The position numbers and the translations under genes are program-made. From Pseudopyrenochaeta lycopersici (taxonomy: Eukaryota; Ascomycota; Dothideomycetes; Pleosporales; Pseudopyrenochaetaceae): a DNA stretch of 64,000 nucleotides. The notes under the pieces are model-generated. The model was not told where the DNA came from, did not search any database, and saw only the letters and a program-made list of their open reading frames with translations. Below, one piece after another: positions 22,692-32,990 of the stretch. Positions within the stretch are counted from its first letter, which is position 1. Every line of letters begins with the position of its first letter. Where the stretch lies: assembly GCA_003313425.1 (NCBI GenBank), contig NHZP01000018.1, forward strand, positions 372,001 to 436,000, in the 5' to 3' direction.

Positions 22692-23615
22692 ATGTCTGAC
22701 GTTGCCAAACCAGATCCCGCCGCTGACCAGGCCGCGGCGCCTGGAGCTACTCTTGTCAAGGACGAGACTGAGAAGGTCACCACTGGCATTGCCGCCAACA
22801 AGCCCGAGACTGAGACAGCGGCCAAGGACGACAAGCCAGTCACCGAGAAGGCGGCCGAAGCTGCTACTTCTGCCGCGACCGCAGTAAAGGACAATGTCTT
22901 CTCCATGTTCGGTGGCGGCCCAGCGAAGGTGAAGAAGGAGGAGGCAGATGACGCTGATGAGCCATCAGGCGCCTCAAAGCCTAAGGGCGAGGTACGTCGG
23001 CAAGTACAAGTATATTCTGAGCTATACTGATTCGCTGCAGGACGAGAACCCCGAGAACGAGGAGCCCAACGTTGATTTCGCACCCGTCGTCCACCTCACA
23101 GAAAAGGTTGATACCAAGACCAACGAAGAACTTGAAGAGCAAGTATTCAAGATGCGCGCCAAGCTGTTCAAGTTCGACCGAGAATCGCGGGAGTGGAAAG
23201 AGAGAGGCACTGGTGACGTCCGGTTACTGAAGCACAAGGAGAACGGCAAGACCCGTCTTGTCATGCGACGAGACAAGACGCTCAAGGTCTGCGCCAACCA
23301 CTACGGTATGAGGCTTGAAAATTGGGCGCGTAGTTGAATACTGAGTTGTGCATAGTTGTCCCGGACATGAAGCTGTCGCCCAATGTAGGCAGCGACCGCA
23401 GCTGGGTCTGGAACGCTGCCGCCGATGTCAGCGAGGGCGAACCTGAGGCTCAGACTCTGGCGATCCGTTTCGCCAACAGCGAGAGTGAGTGTTGGCCCTA
23501 CCCGCATGTAACAAGATGAGCTAACACATTCTGAACAGACGCCAACCTCTTCAAGGAGGCATTCATCAAAGCCCAACAAGAGAACGAGGCGCTTTTCGGC
23601 AAGTCTGAGCAGTAA
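22692..23615 (+). CDS. yrb1: Ran-specific GTPase-activating protein cofactor RanBP1/Yrb1
   Basis: Binds Ran-GTP and, with RanGAP, promotes GTP hydrolysis and release of export complexes in the cytoplasm. Four exons, 22692-22991, 23041-23305, 23356-23484 and 23539-23615, give 256 residues. After a disordered Ala/Lys/Glu-rich N terminus (about 120 residues, longer than in yeast Yrb1) comes the Ran-binding domain: [100 protein letters not shown] and [18 protein letters not shown]. All introns are about 50 bp and phase-consistent. Strong identification. Confidence 0.96.
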
Positions 23616-24247
23616 GAGGACACTGGATATTCCCTGGATCGAATTGGTCAGCCTGGGAGAGTATGGAGAAATACACATGCATGCACGAACAGCGATGACA
23701 TTTTGGGATGGTATCATATCACGGAGGAAGAGATATCCCACAACCTGCACATACTAGATAGTAACTAAATTGGCCTGGCTACTGCAGCCCATGGCGTCCC
23801 CCCAAAACTCCATTACCTTGGATTCGGACAAAACTAGAACTATCCTAGTGAGGTTGAGCTTCAATTCTGCAGGGTAAACTAGGTGACTGCAGCTCTCGCT
23901 CTGAAAGCGTGGGCGACGTGTTGCACTGTCACGCTCGCTTTCTCATTCGCATCAAGCCCAATCACTTGAGCCTGCCTTGCTATCCCCTGTTGCGGCAGCG
24001 TCCCGCAATTTATCAAGAGCTTGACCGTTTGCGCCAAGACCAAACTGTAGCTAATAGCCGGCCCCGCGCCCTGCGTCTGCTACCGCCAAATCAGAGCTCG
24101 CGACCAGCCACCACCGCGATCCCCGACGTTCCTGAAAACCACACGAAACAGACAACAGGAACGCGCTTTTGTCTAGTTTTTGTCGCACAAACCGGCGCTT
24201 CCAGAGACAAGCATCATACAAATAAGCGCATTCTACAATCAGACAAG
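23616..24247. other. Intergenic region / Taf14 promoter
   Basis: 3' end of the RanBP1 gene, then the promoter of the YEATS gene. A long frame across 23909-24478 has no protein character and overlaps the first Taf14 exons in another phase. Confidence 0.5.
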
Positions 24248-25215
24248 ATGCCGGACGTAAGTTGCGCGGAGGCGATCGAGGACATAGGCCACTGGCTAAT
24301 ATATACACAGGTCAAGCGATGGGTCAAGCTCGTCACGCACCAGAAGCCCATGTATGTATGCCGCGCAATCGCATGCGCTCGTCGCTCACGCGTCACGTCA
24401 CGAATGATTGCTAAAACGCACGAAACAGCGCGGAACCGTCTCCCGTCGAGGGCTTCCCGATGCGAGGATGGAGCATAGAGATTTGGCTACTGGACGATCA
24501 GGGCAATGAGGTTATGCCAAACGTCTTCGAGAAGGCTACCTACAACTTACATCCATCATTCGACAAGAACAAGCAGGGTGAGTGGCCATGACAACGCGCT
24601 GCGCAGGGCAAGAATGCTCACAAGTGACAGTGTTCAAAAAGCCGCCATTCCGCATCGAAGAGAAGGGTTGGGGTGAGTTTGACATGACCATTGTCCTCTC
24701 GGCTGTCGGAAAAGGCGGTGACCACACGCTCGACCATGACCTCAACTTTCAGTCTGAGCGGTACGAGGCCAAGCACCAGGTGGTGAGTGCGATACCGATT
24801 CCTTACTCTAGAGGATGATGCTGATGCACTTGTACAGACCTTCCGCAATCCTAAGCCAGAGCTCCTTGCACTCCTCCAAGAATCAGGCCCCGCCGACGCG
24901 AACGGCATCCGCGGCAAGGAAGCCGCGAAGAAGAAGAACAGGAGGGACAAGAATGTGGACATGGAGAAGCTCGCCGACGGCCTACAGAAGCTGAGTGAAG
25001 ACGATCTGCTGCACGTAGTCACAATGGTGCATGACAACAAGACGAGCGAGACCTACACTAAAAATGACGTTGAAAGTCTGTTCTCCAACACCGCTACTGT
25101 TGAGCTAAATACTGACACTATGACAGACGGTGAATTTCACGTCGACCTCTACACGCTACCTGATTCGCTGGTTAAGATGCTATGGGACTTCACGGCTTCC
25201 AAGACGGAGTTATAG
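24248..25215 (+). CDS. taf14: YEATS-domain transcription factor Taf14 (TFIID/TFIIF/chromatin complexes)
   Basis: Histone acyl-lysine reader shared by TFIID, TFIIF and chromatin remodellers in yeast. Five exons: 24248-24256, 24311-24351, 24429-24577, 24631-24782 and 24838-25215; total 729 nt, 242 residues. The first coding exon is only 9 nt (Met-Pro-Asp) with a GTAAGT donor. The YEATS domain fills residues 1-130: VKRWVKLVTHQKPIAEPSPV, EGFPMRGWSIEIWLLDDQGN, ATYNLHPSF, KPPFRIEEKGWGEFDMTIVL and DHDLNFQSERYEAKHQVTF. A charged linker (KKKNRRDKNVDMEKLADGL) leads to a C-terminal extra-terminal-type domain (LSEDDLLHVVTMVHDNKT, GEFHVDLYTLPDSLVKMLWD), the feature that separates Taf14 from Yaf9 and Sas5. 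Strong call; the tiny first exon is inferred from frame and splice signals. Confidence 0.95.
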
Positions 25216-26051
25216 ACACGCTCTGGCAGTCTTCTTGTAGCTGGCTAATGTCAGCTATGGAGATCTGGGCTTCACGAGTCAGATGATCCCCACTATCCAG
25301 GAACGAGTGACCCGTACTCGCCGCCCAAGTATTGTGAGAGCGAGAGCCCCAATGTGATGGACACGGATGCTCCGCGTGCAACGGACCCAGGGTTCTCTCG
25401 ATCCCATCAAACCTTATTCATGCTCAGCACTCTTCCGGGCCTCACTACCTTGGGTACATTATTAATGTCTTATCTCACATTTATTGCTTCATCGTTCTGA
25501 GATTATAAGCCGAGGCGTTTGGGGCAAAAAGCCGGTTGATGTGCCCGTGCACATTGGGTCGGCGCTGGATTGGGTACGCATATAAGAGAAATGGATCCTT
25601 TCAAATCATCAAGCGCCATACTTTCTTTTTTCATTCTCTAGGTACCCGATCGTCTTCACATATTCTTGCCGTATCTGCCATGTTGTGCAATGTTCGGAGA
25701 CACCGTTAGTAATTCTTCGCACACGTAAACTTACGCCCCTGACGCTTTGTCAGCGGAAATATGTCCACCGCATATTCCCACTGCAACCCCACACCCAGGC
25801 GCACATGCAACATTCGATTTGGGCACAGGTAAGGCGAAGATTCCGAATGCACGCAGTTTCAGATTCCGCGGTACCCCGCGTATCTTCGGAAAGAGAAGCT
25901 GACAGTGGTCGGAAGATGATTTCCGATGTCTGAGGTCTCTTATTATGCCCCCGATCCGCCACATGTGTATTCAGGTGTTCTGAAGGACTGTAAGCTTCCT
26001 ATTGTCACGTGCTGAATATACGCCTGAAGTCCTTTTCTCAGCATTGTTACC
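25216..26051. other. Intergenic region / SDR promoter
   Basis: No gene is seen. The first half holds the Taf14 3' end. A TATAAG motif at 25581-25586 followed by a CT-rich stretch (25620-25642) resembles a TATA-type core promoter, 466 bases before the SDR start codon. Confidence 0.45.
25581..25586 (+). promoter_or_regulatory. Possible TATA box upstream of the SDR gene
   Basis: TATAAG lies about 40-60 bases before a TC-rich run (25620-25642), a common arrangement of fungal core promoters. No other gene follows on plus before the SDR at 26052, so the SDR with a leader of about 400 bases is the likely target. This rests on motif and position only. Confidence 0.3.
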
Positions 26052-26902
26052 ATGGCACTTTTCAACGGCCGTGTGATAGCTATCACTGGCGCTGCGTCCG
26101 GCATCGGTTTCGCAACTGCAGAGCTCCTCGCGTCCAGAAATGCTACGCTTGCAATCGCAGATGTTAACAGTGCTGCGCTGGACGAAGCGGAGAAAAGGCT
26201 GAAGCAGAAGTTCCCAAATGCAAACGTCTTGCCGTACGTACTGAACGTCAGCAAAGAAGAGGAAGTGCAGAAGTGGATAGAGACAGTTGTGAATGTATAT
26301 GGGAGAATAGATGGAGCAGTGAATTTAGCAGGCGTAATCGGTACGACGAATCTCTTCTCCCTCTCAACTTCCCAACCTCGAGAAATACCATAACGTGCTA
26401 ACGCAGACCAGGCAAATCAATCGGCATCCGCGGCATCGACCAGCAAGACATGAACGAATGGGACTTCATCATGGACGTCAACCTCAAAGGCGTAATGCTG
26501 TGTCTAAAATACCAACTCCAGCACATCTCCGCCAACGGCGCCATCGTCAACGCAAGCAGCATAGCAGGCGTGCAGGGCATGCGCAACAACGCCGCGTACA
26601 CGGCCAGCAAGCACGGCGTCATCGGCCTCACGCGCAGCGCTGCAAAGGAAGCGGGCCACCGTGGCGTACGCGTCAATGCTATTTGTCCGGGCTACATCGA
26701 TACGCCGATGACGCAGAAGAGCAGGGAGATTGCGGCGGCGAATGGTGGCCAGGAGGCGCGTGACGGGAAGATTGTGAGTGTGGCGTTGAAGAGGAGTGGG
26801 CGGCCGGAGGAATGTGCGGAGTTGATTGCGTATTTGCTGGGAGAGGGGGCCAGTTTTGTAACGGGGAATGCGGTTAGTGTTGATGGGGGGTGGAACTGCT
26901 GA
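26052..26902 (+). CDS. Short-chain dehydrogenase/reductase (classical SDR)
   Basis: NAD(P)-dependent oxidoreductase of the classical SDR family. Two exons, 26052-26340 and 26412-26902, encode 259 residues, the usual length. The cofactor glycine motif TGAASGIG is at residues 11-18, followed by IADVNSAALDEAE, where Asp after the second strand favours NAD(H). The NLAGVIG motif and the catalytic Ser-Tyr-Lys set (NASSIAG, then YTASK near residue 159) are intact, as is CPGYIDTPM. The 71-bp intron has a GCTAACG branch site. The C terminus (FVTGNAVSVDGGWNC) is standard. Substrate cannot be predicted; no biosynthetic genes flank it. It is convergent with the basic repeat gene (27107-28729). Confidence 0.93.
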
Positions 26903-27106
26903 ATTGGGAGGAGGGATTGGGGGAAGGACGGTGGAGGTTTGGGGGGATGATTTTGCGGTTGAATAGATTGATACAAGGTATTTACATATATACATGTGGC
27001 TTGGCTACATCGCCGCCAACGCCGGACAAACGACAGAAAGTGCTCGTGGAGATTCTTCTACACGTACCTTGGGTATGCATCGAATTCTTGACTCAACATA
27101 ATGGGA

Positions 27107-28729
27107 CTATGCAGCTGACCTCCTTCTCCTTCTGTCACGCCTTACTCCGTCCCGAATTCTTGCCGGGCCCAGCAACGGCTCAAGCCCATCGCGTTTGTTT
27201 TCTCTCTGCAAACTCGATCCAGCATTGTATTGCATCCCAGGGTACTTCCTCTGGCTGCTGTTCGAGCCGGGTTGTGCCTCACTATCCTCATTTCTCGGCA
27301 GGTCAAGTCCGACATCAAGCCACAAACCTACTCGAGCAGCAAATTCTTCCCTTCTCTTCTTTTTCTCTGCCCACAGTAATGCACTCCTCTTAGATTCTGC
27401 GACCCTAAACTTGCGATATGTCACACCAAACGGAATACGTCTGCGATGCAAACCCAAAGGCTTCCGAAATACGATTGGGTTGGGAGCTCCATCATACTTG
27501 TTCCGGCGTCTACCTCTGTGTATCCGGTTTGCTATGGGTGGTAAAGAGTCGTATTTCCGTATGGCAAACTTATGATTACGGACACGCCTAACGATTTGCG
27601 CGCCAATGAGTGGTGTCTTGAGTGACTTTCGTACTCGCGAACTGGTAGCAATGGAGACTTGGCTCCTGAAGTGTCGATGTTGTTTGGGCTGCTGATATTC
27701 TCTCCTCATTTCCATAGTCCCCAAATAATCCTTGAGACCTTTTTCCTGGCGTTGGCGACGACGGATGGCGTATATGATGCTCGTGTACTCCTCTGTTAAC
27801 CGCGACACTGCACGGCTGGCTCGATATGCTTGTGTGCTCGCTGCTTCTGAGTTGAAAATGTATACCGAAGCAATTTCACGGATTGGCACTCTAACGGTCT
27901 CCTCGTGCGGCTGCTGGACTGCCTTTGCTGACTGTTTTACCAGTCTGATTACTTTTAGTTTTGTTCGCACAAAACGAAAGCGCTGCTGGATACTGCATTC
28001 GACAGCGTTCAATTCAGTTTCCAGGTTCTTGATTCGTCTGGCTATCCTTTGTAACCTCCTGTCTGCTGTTCGTGCTCTGATACCCTGTTGGCGGCCGACA
28101 TTATGTATCGGATCGAATATAGTAGTCTTTAGCATTTCTGTTGGTGACTGCGATTTGTGGAGAGAGGTGTGCATTGTTTTCCCCTTTCGTGCCTCTTCAT
28201 GTAAGCCACCATTAGAAGACACGAAACTTAGGTGCTGAGCAGGATCAATGCCAGACATGATGTGTCTGTATTCCAATGTCAACTTAGCAATTCTCTTACT
28301 GACCCGGTCCAACCGGTCAACTGCCATACGTGAGTTGAAGGTGTCTGCCATTGCAAGTCGATGGGGCAGGAGTGGTTCTGTCGTCACAAGCGGGTTCAGT
28401 GGTGGCGCCTTGGCCATACCCAAAGTCTCCTTAGTATACGGCTGTGTCAACTCATCCGACTGTTCTGATGTCCCACCTGGCACAGGTCGCGCGATTTGAC
28501 CAGTGGGGGATATGATACCTTCGTACTCGACCCGAAGGCGTATAATCTTCCTCTCAATTCCGCGTGCTCTTTTGTTTGCATTTCGTACAACTGGTCCGAT
28601 ACTAGTCATGATACGAGTTCGTAGCGGTAATATGACACGTGATTGCTCTATGGTTTTGGTGAGATGCTTATAGGAGTGATGAGAACCGAACTCAGATGTC
28701 AAAATTTGCGCGTTCCCCGAGTTATTCAT
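27107..28729 (-). CDS. Very basic hypothetical protein with four quasi-periodic helical repeats
   Basis: Single open frame, 540 residues, ATG at 28729, rich in Arg and Lys. Not recognised. Four related segments occur at about residues 51-74 (RARGIERKIIRLRVEYEGII), 136-159 (RLDRVSKRIAKLTLEYRHIM), 222-245 (RLQRIARRIKNLETELNAVE) and 300-322 (RASRAVSRLTEEYTSIIYAI), spaced about 85, 86 and 75 residues. Each looks like a basic amphipathic helix; three end in EY-x-x-I-[IM]-[SY]. The C terminus is dominated by Arg/Lys runs (IHRGRRRNKYDG, ESKRSALLWAEKKKRREEFA). Only 41 bp separate its ATG from the stop of the upstream gene on the same strand, and a 44-nt in-frame intron could fuse the two (see findings). 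RNA or organellar ribosome binding would fit the charge but is a guess. Confidence 0.7.
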   Translation of the reverse strand: MNNSGNAQILTSEFGSHHSYKHLTKTIEQSRVILPLRTRIMTSIGPVVRNANKRARGIERKIIRLRVEYEGIISPTGQIARPVPGGTSEQSDELTQPYTKETLGMAKAPPLNPLVTTEPLLPHRLAMADTFNSRMAVDRLDRVSKRIAKLTLEYRHIMSGIDPAQHLSFVSSNGGLHEEARKGKTMHTSLHKSQSPTEMLKTTIFDPIHNVGRQQGIRARTADRRLQRIARRIKNLETELNAVECSIQQRFRFVRTKLKVIRLVKQSAKAVQQPHEETVRVPIREIASVYIFNSEAASTQAYRASRAVSRLTEEYTSIIYAIRRRQRQEKGLKDYLGTMEMRREYQQPKQHRHFRSQVSIATSSRVRKSLKTPLIGAQIVRRVRNHKFAIRKYDSLPPIANRIHRGRRRNKYDGAPNPIVFRKPLGLHRRRIPFGVTYRKFRVAESKRSALLWAEKKKRREEFAARVGLWLDVGLDLPRNEDSEAQPGSNSSQRKYPGMQYNAGSSLQRENKRDGLEPLLGPARIRDGVRRDRRRRRSAA

Positions 28730-28770
28730 TGGCTACTTGAAAAATTAGACAGCAGCTCAACGCAAGACTA

Positions 28771-30590
28771 TCATACATCTTCAGGCTCACCTACTTCCTG
28801 ATTCGAGCCACCCTTGTCTGATACCTCCACAGCCCAGAAGCGGGAGAACGGAACATCGATCACAGTGGTACCAGTTGCAGAAGCCGCGTCCCCGTTGTTT
28901 GGTCTGAAGCGCCGCGTGAGTGTCAAGCCGCCCTCGGCCAAAGCGCCAAAAGTATTCTTGAATACGGAAACTTCTTTTGACAAGGAAGCGGTATGCTGCC
29001 ATGACCCTCCAGGGATTGAATCCACTGTACTCGGAATTGTGCCAAGTTCCCAGCCCCAGACGTCTTGTTTTGGAAGAGCGGCGAGCTCTTCCATACCACT
29101 GATTCGACTCGCGTCAGCATCTGTTCCTGAACTCGGAGATATGAAGAACTGTATGTAATCTCCATCTTGTACGACTGGCGTTAGAGTCGAAGCGAAGTCC
29201 TGTGCGTCATCAAGCAGGGTCGGAAGTCCTCCCGTGCTCAGTTGATACGCATCTTCCCTACTCGGAACAGGATCAAGTGACAATAAGCCTGCTTTCTTTC
29301 CCCACCCACCTCCCCCACTCAGAACACGATGGAGGCGTGCTCCCTCAGCAAGTGCAGTTGGCACGAGTGTGTTCCAGAGGGGCGGGTCGCTTTGCCAAAG
29401 ACGCTCCCATAGCTCCACTCCCTTGTTCTCGCCTTCTTCACTCTTGGTAAGCAGCCTCGCAAGCAGCTCCCTTGTCCTTAGGTCCATAGTTTCCGACATG
29501 GATCGAGGGATCACAAGAGCCCAAGCGGTGGTTGCTTGCGCAGGTTCCCCTCGGGACGTGAAGAACTTTGGGACAACCTCTTCTAGTTCTGACGATGCTG
29601 TAAGGGCTTTGCCTCCAGGACCGGTCACTCGACGAACGATGTTGCCCATGCATCCTTCAACGCGTCGAGGGACAGTCAGTGGGACCAGGGGAATACTAAG
29701 CGTAGGAATGACGTCGTCGATTGCTTTATCACGTCCAGCTATCCGAATGCCGTGACGAGATATGTCTGACTTCGCCACCAGCTCCAATTGTTCCATTGTG
29801 CCGCGTGGCTGCCATGTCGAAACAGTCATTGTGGTGGGGGTCCCCGTCTGGAAAACTGTATTGGCGAGCGGTAGACGCAAGATTTCGCTGCTCTTATTCC
29901 CCTCCGCAGTATGCTCTCTAACAATGAAATCAATGGCGCCTTTATCTGATGAGAAAGTCGCCGTTGACGATACGGACGCCGTGATCGGGAGGGTGGCATA
30001 TGCGATGCCTTCAAGGCCAGTCTCCGCAACAGGTGGTTCTATGGTGCGCCGAGATACTTCCTCTTCAAGCGTTGCTCCGAATCTCAGAGCTCTTCCGATT
30101 GGGAGCTTGTCAACCACGGCGCACAAAGCGCGTATCTGGACGGCCGATGTCTCAATCTTACTCGCCCCATCCCACAATTTGCTGTAAGCCTGGAGGAGGG
30201 CTTTCTGCAGGAAGATTTCGTCCCTGAGAAGCCATGATGCGAAAGACGGTGTAACAAGGAAGACGCAGAAAGTGTCTTTGGCTATGCGCTCACTTGGCAC
30301 GGGCTGGATGTAGCGGATGAGCTCGGCGGGTTGCTGTCGAGGTTAGTATACATTTACTGCCAAGAACACGTGCGGCTCACAGCATCCGGAACAGAAGAAG
30401 GTATGAGGATGGCACTGTTGAGAGGGGCTATCTGGCGAAAGACCCGCTCATCTGGCTTGGTCTGGTGTGCATACGAGCGCAAAGCTGCAGGGACGACAGG
30501 CCTGAGAAGCCGCCAAGGGCGATATAACGTGCCGATTGCGGCAGGAGCACGCATCACGACGTGCCATTGCCGTGCGACCAAGGGAGGCAT
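28771..30590 (-). CDS. Hypothetical mitochondrial protein
   Basis: Exon 1 is 30590-30381 and exon 2 is 30333-28771; 1773 nt, 590 residues. The 47-bp intron has a GTGAGC donor and a perfect TACTAAC branch site; splicing joins SSVPDA to QPAELIRYIQPVPSERIAKD. The N terminus looks like a mitochondrial presequence: Arg-rich, no acidic residues for about 45 residues (MRAPAAIGTLYRPWRLLRPV). The body has mixed composition with a helical segment (LLRDEIFLQKALLQAYSKLW) and several beta-rich stretches, but no recognised motif. Divergent from the ANP1 gene with 444 bp between start codons. The stop is followed after 41 bp by the next minus-strand ATG, so the true 3' end is uncertain: a GTATGA donor overlapping the last codon could extend it. 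Confidence 0.75.
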
Positions 30591-31034
30591 TGGTCGAGGC
30601 TCAATTGACCATGGCGACGCACAAGCGTGGTGTTTGGGACATGGATGAGGTCAGCACTGCGGGCGAAGGAGCGCTCCCGCAGCTAGACTCGGGATGAGTA
30701 AGCTGAGCCGCATCCAACGGTGCATCAGGCAAGGGCGACGACGACATACGAGCAGCCACTCCTGACATCTGTCCGTGTAAGCATTGGGGCTTTTGCTCGT
30801 CGCTGTGTCCATTCGCCTCTTCGACCGTGACGGCGCTGGAGACCCACCCCCGTATCTGCGCGCGCCGCTGACACTTTTTCGATCGCCAGCTTGGCCACAT
30901 CTCGCACACCTCCTTGCGCCGAACAACGACCGCAACTTCACCACCAACCCCGTTTTTCTCTTCTGATGCACCACTTATAGACGCTCGCATTCTGGCAACC
31001 GCGGTTCGCCTGCTCCCCTAGTCTTTCAGCCACA
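30591..31034. promoter_or_regulatory. Bidirectional promoter, mitochondrial protein gene / ANP1 gene
   Basis: A 444-bp space between divergent start codons (30590 on minus, 31035 on plus). It must hold both promoters. No named site is identified; both ends are moderately GC-rich. Confidence 0.5.
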
Positions 31035-32193
31035 ATGGCTCGCTCGTTTCGACGCTCCAACCCCATCACCATCGTCCTTGCAGGCATCCTCTGCATAGGC
31101 TTCTTCGTCTTCTTCTTCTCCGGCGGCGATGCGCCTACGATTGGCAGGAACAAAAATGCAGGCGAGACTGCATCAAATCCGCTCTCCCCACCATCGCTAC
31201 CTTTCCGAAAATCAAAAGCGAATGCTCCACAGGCAGCGCCGCCCGTCGTGCACTACTACATGAACAACCTCACGACCTCGCGCACACCCGTAGAGAATGA
31301 GGAGACGGTTCTCATCCTCACGCCAATGGCACGATTCTACCAGCAGTACTGGGACAACATCTTGAAGCTCAACTACCCACACAACCTCATCTCGCTGGGC
31401 TTCATAATACCGAAAACAAAGGAGGGCAATGCTGCATACGCAGCGCTGCAGGCCCAGATAACAAAAACGCAATCAGGGCCAAAGAACAAGCGTTTCGCTG
31501 CTGTCACCATCCTGCGCCAGGACACCGAGTCCCCGCTGCAGTCGCAGAATGAGGCAGATCGGCACAAGATGGAGGCCCAGAAGTCGCGTCGTGCGGCAAT
31601 GGCCAAGGCCCGCAATTCCCTTCTCTTCACGACCATGGGACCCACCACATCCTGGGTCTTGTGGATGGATGCAGACATCATCGAGACACCCCCGTCCCTG
31701 ATTCAGGATCTTGCCGGTTACGACGTGCCTATCATCGTGCCCAACTGCTTCCAAAGATATTACAATGAGGAAAAGAAGGCAATGGATATTCGCGAGTACG
31801 ACCTCAACAACTGGATCGACAGCCCCACCGCGAAGGAGCTGGGCGCAAAAATGGGCAAGGACGATATTCTGCTGGAGGGCTATGCCGAGATGCCAACATA
31901 CCGCAGCTTGATGGGGAAGATGTACGACCCGTCTGCAGACCCTGGATCGAAAATCAAGCTTGATGGCGTAGGGGGCACGACATTGCTCGTCAAAGCTGAG
32001 GTGCACCGAGACGGGGCCATGTTTCCGCCATTTGCCTTCTACCACCTCATTGAGACAGAGGGGTTCGCAAAGATGGCGAGGAGACTGAATTGGGAGAGCT
32101 ACGGACTGCCGAATTATCTTGTAAGTTCACTGCCGCTCGTTCTTGCCTTACAATCGCCTAACAAGACCGCAGGTTTTCCATTATAACGAATAA
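31035..32193 (+). CDS. anp1: Mannan polymerase complex subunit, Anp1/Mnn9/Van1 family (GT62)
   Basis: Golgi alpha-1,6-mannosyltransferase subunit that builds the N-glycan mannan backbone in the yeast M-Pol II complex. Two exons, 31035-32120 and 32173-32193, encode 368 residues; the last exon is only 21 nt (VFHYNE-stop), joined across a 52-bp intron with a CTAACA branch site. A signal anchor lies at about residues 10-30 (PITIVLAGILCIGFFVFFFS). Family blocks include EETVLILTPMARFYQQYWDN, ARNSLLFTTMGPTTSWVLWM with the metal-binding DxD as DAD, and VPNCFQRYYNEEKK. The Met-Ala-Arg-Ser start and this short luminal stem resemble Anp1 more than Mnn9 or Van1, but the paralogue is inferred. Confidence 0.93.
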
Positions 32194-32990
32194 ATAACCC
32201 ACCAAAGAATTGGGAATTAGGCTTTGGCTCCAGCGGTCATTGGGCGGCGTTTGTAAGGGCCATCTGCGACATATTCTTTTGCAGCTGTAAGCGTCGGAAG
32301 TGTTCTTCACGTGTACTACATAGCGGGATTTTTGTGCAGGTATCAACAGCTTGCTGGCAAGGGATATACCAAGAAACTTTAGACGTTGAATTCAACAATC
32401 TCAAAAGCACTTACTGCGTTGATGCGTTTTCAAAGAAGATGAGAAAGTTGAATCGACGAGCCTCAATGGAGCGCATTCCAACCTCTGCTCTCTCAATCGT
32501 GCACCGCTGGCGCTACCAAAAAACAGGTTCGCTCCGCGGATGCATGCTGAGACTTAGCCCCGTCCCTAGACCCTGGATAGACGCCTCCAATTGGCATAGG
32601 CCAGTCGCACTTTCCATCCCACCTTGTAGCTCTTGCGTCACCTCCACACGGGATCACGTATTCACGCACTACACTCGCAATTGTATGTCTTTGATGATAG
32701 CGGACGAAATTCAGCTCGCTTCCAAGATGATCGCGCGTCGAGTCATTTGCGAGCATGCAGGCGATCGGACCTTTACCTGGCGCGATATAGAGCCGCCCAG
32801 GCTGCCGGTACTCACCATCTCGACTCCGCGCGCGTGAGCGTAGAGCTGTCCCATGACGGCGTGAATCTTCCCGGGCTACATTTGACCCTGACTTCCCAAT
32901 TGCAAGCTGTAGATCAATCAGTAATACCGTATTCTCTGTCATCATCAAGGAGGAAATAACGATAATTGGAAGGAGAGCAGAGAAGCAGGC
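32194..32990. other. Intergenic region
   Basis: Holds the ANP1 3' end and the promoter of the DUF202 gene. Open frames on both strands (32334-32948) lack protein character. Nothing else is seen. Confidence 0.5.

Noticed and set aside
26504..26995. 163-codon minus frame over the SDR gene
   Set aside because: Reverse of a strongly conserved SDR exon; composition is Pro/Thr/Arg-rich shadow.
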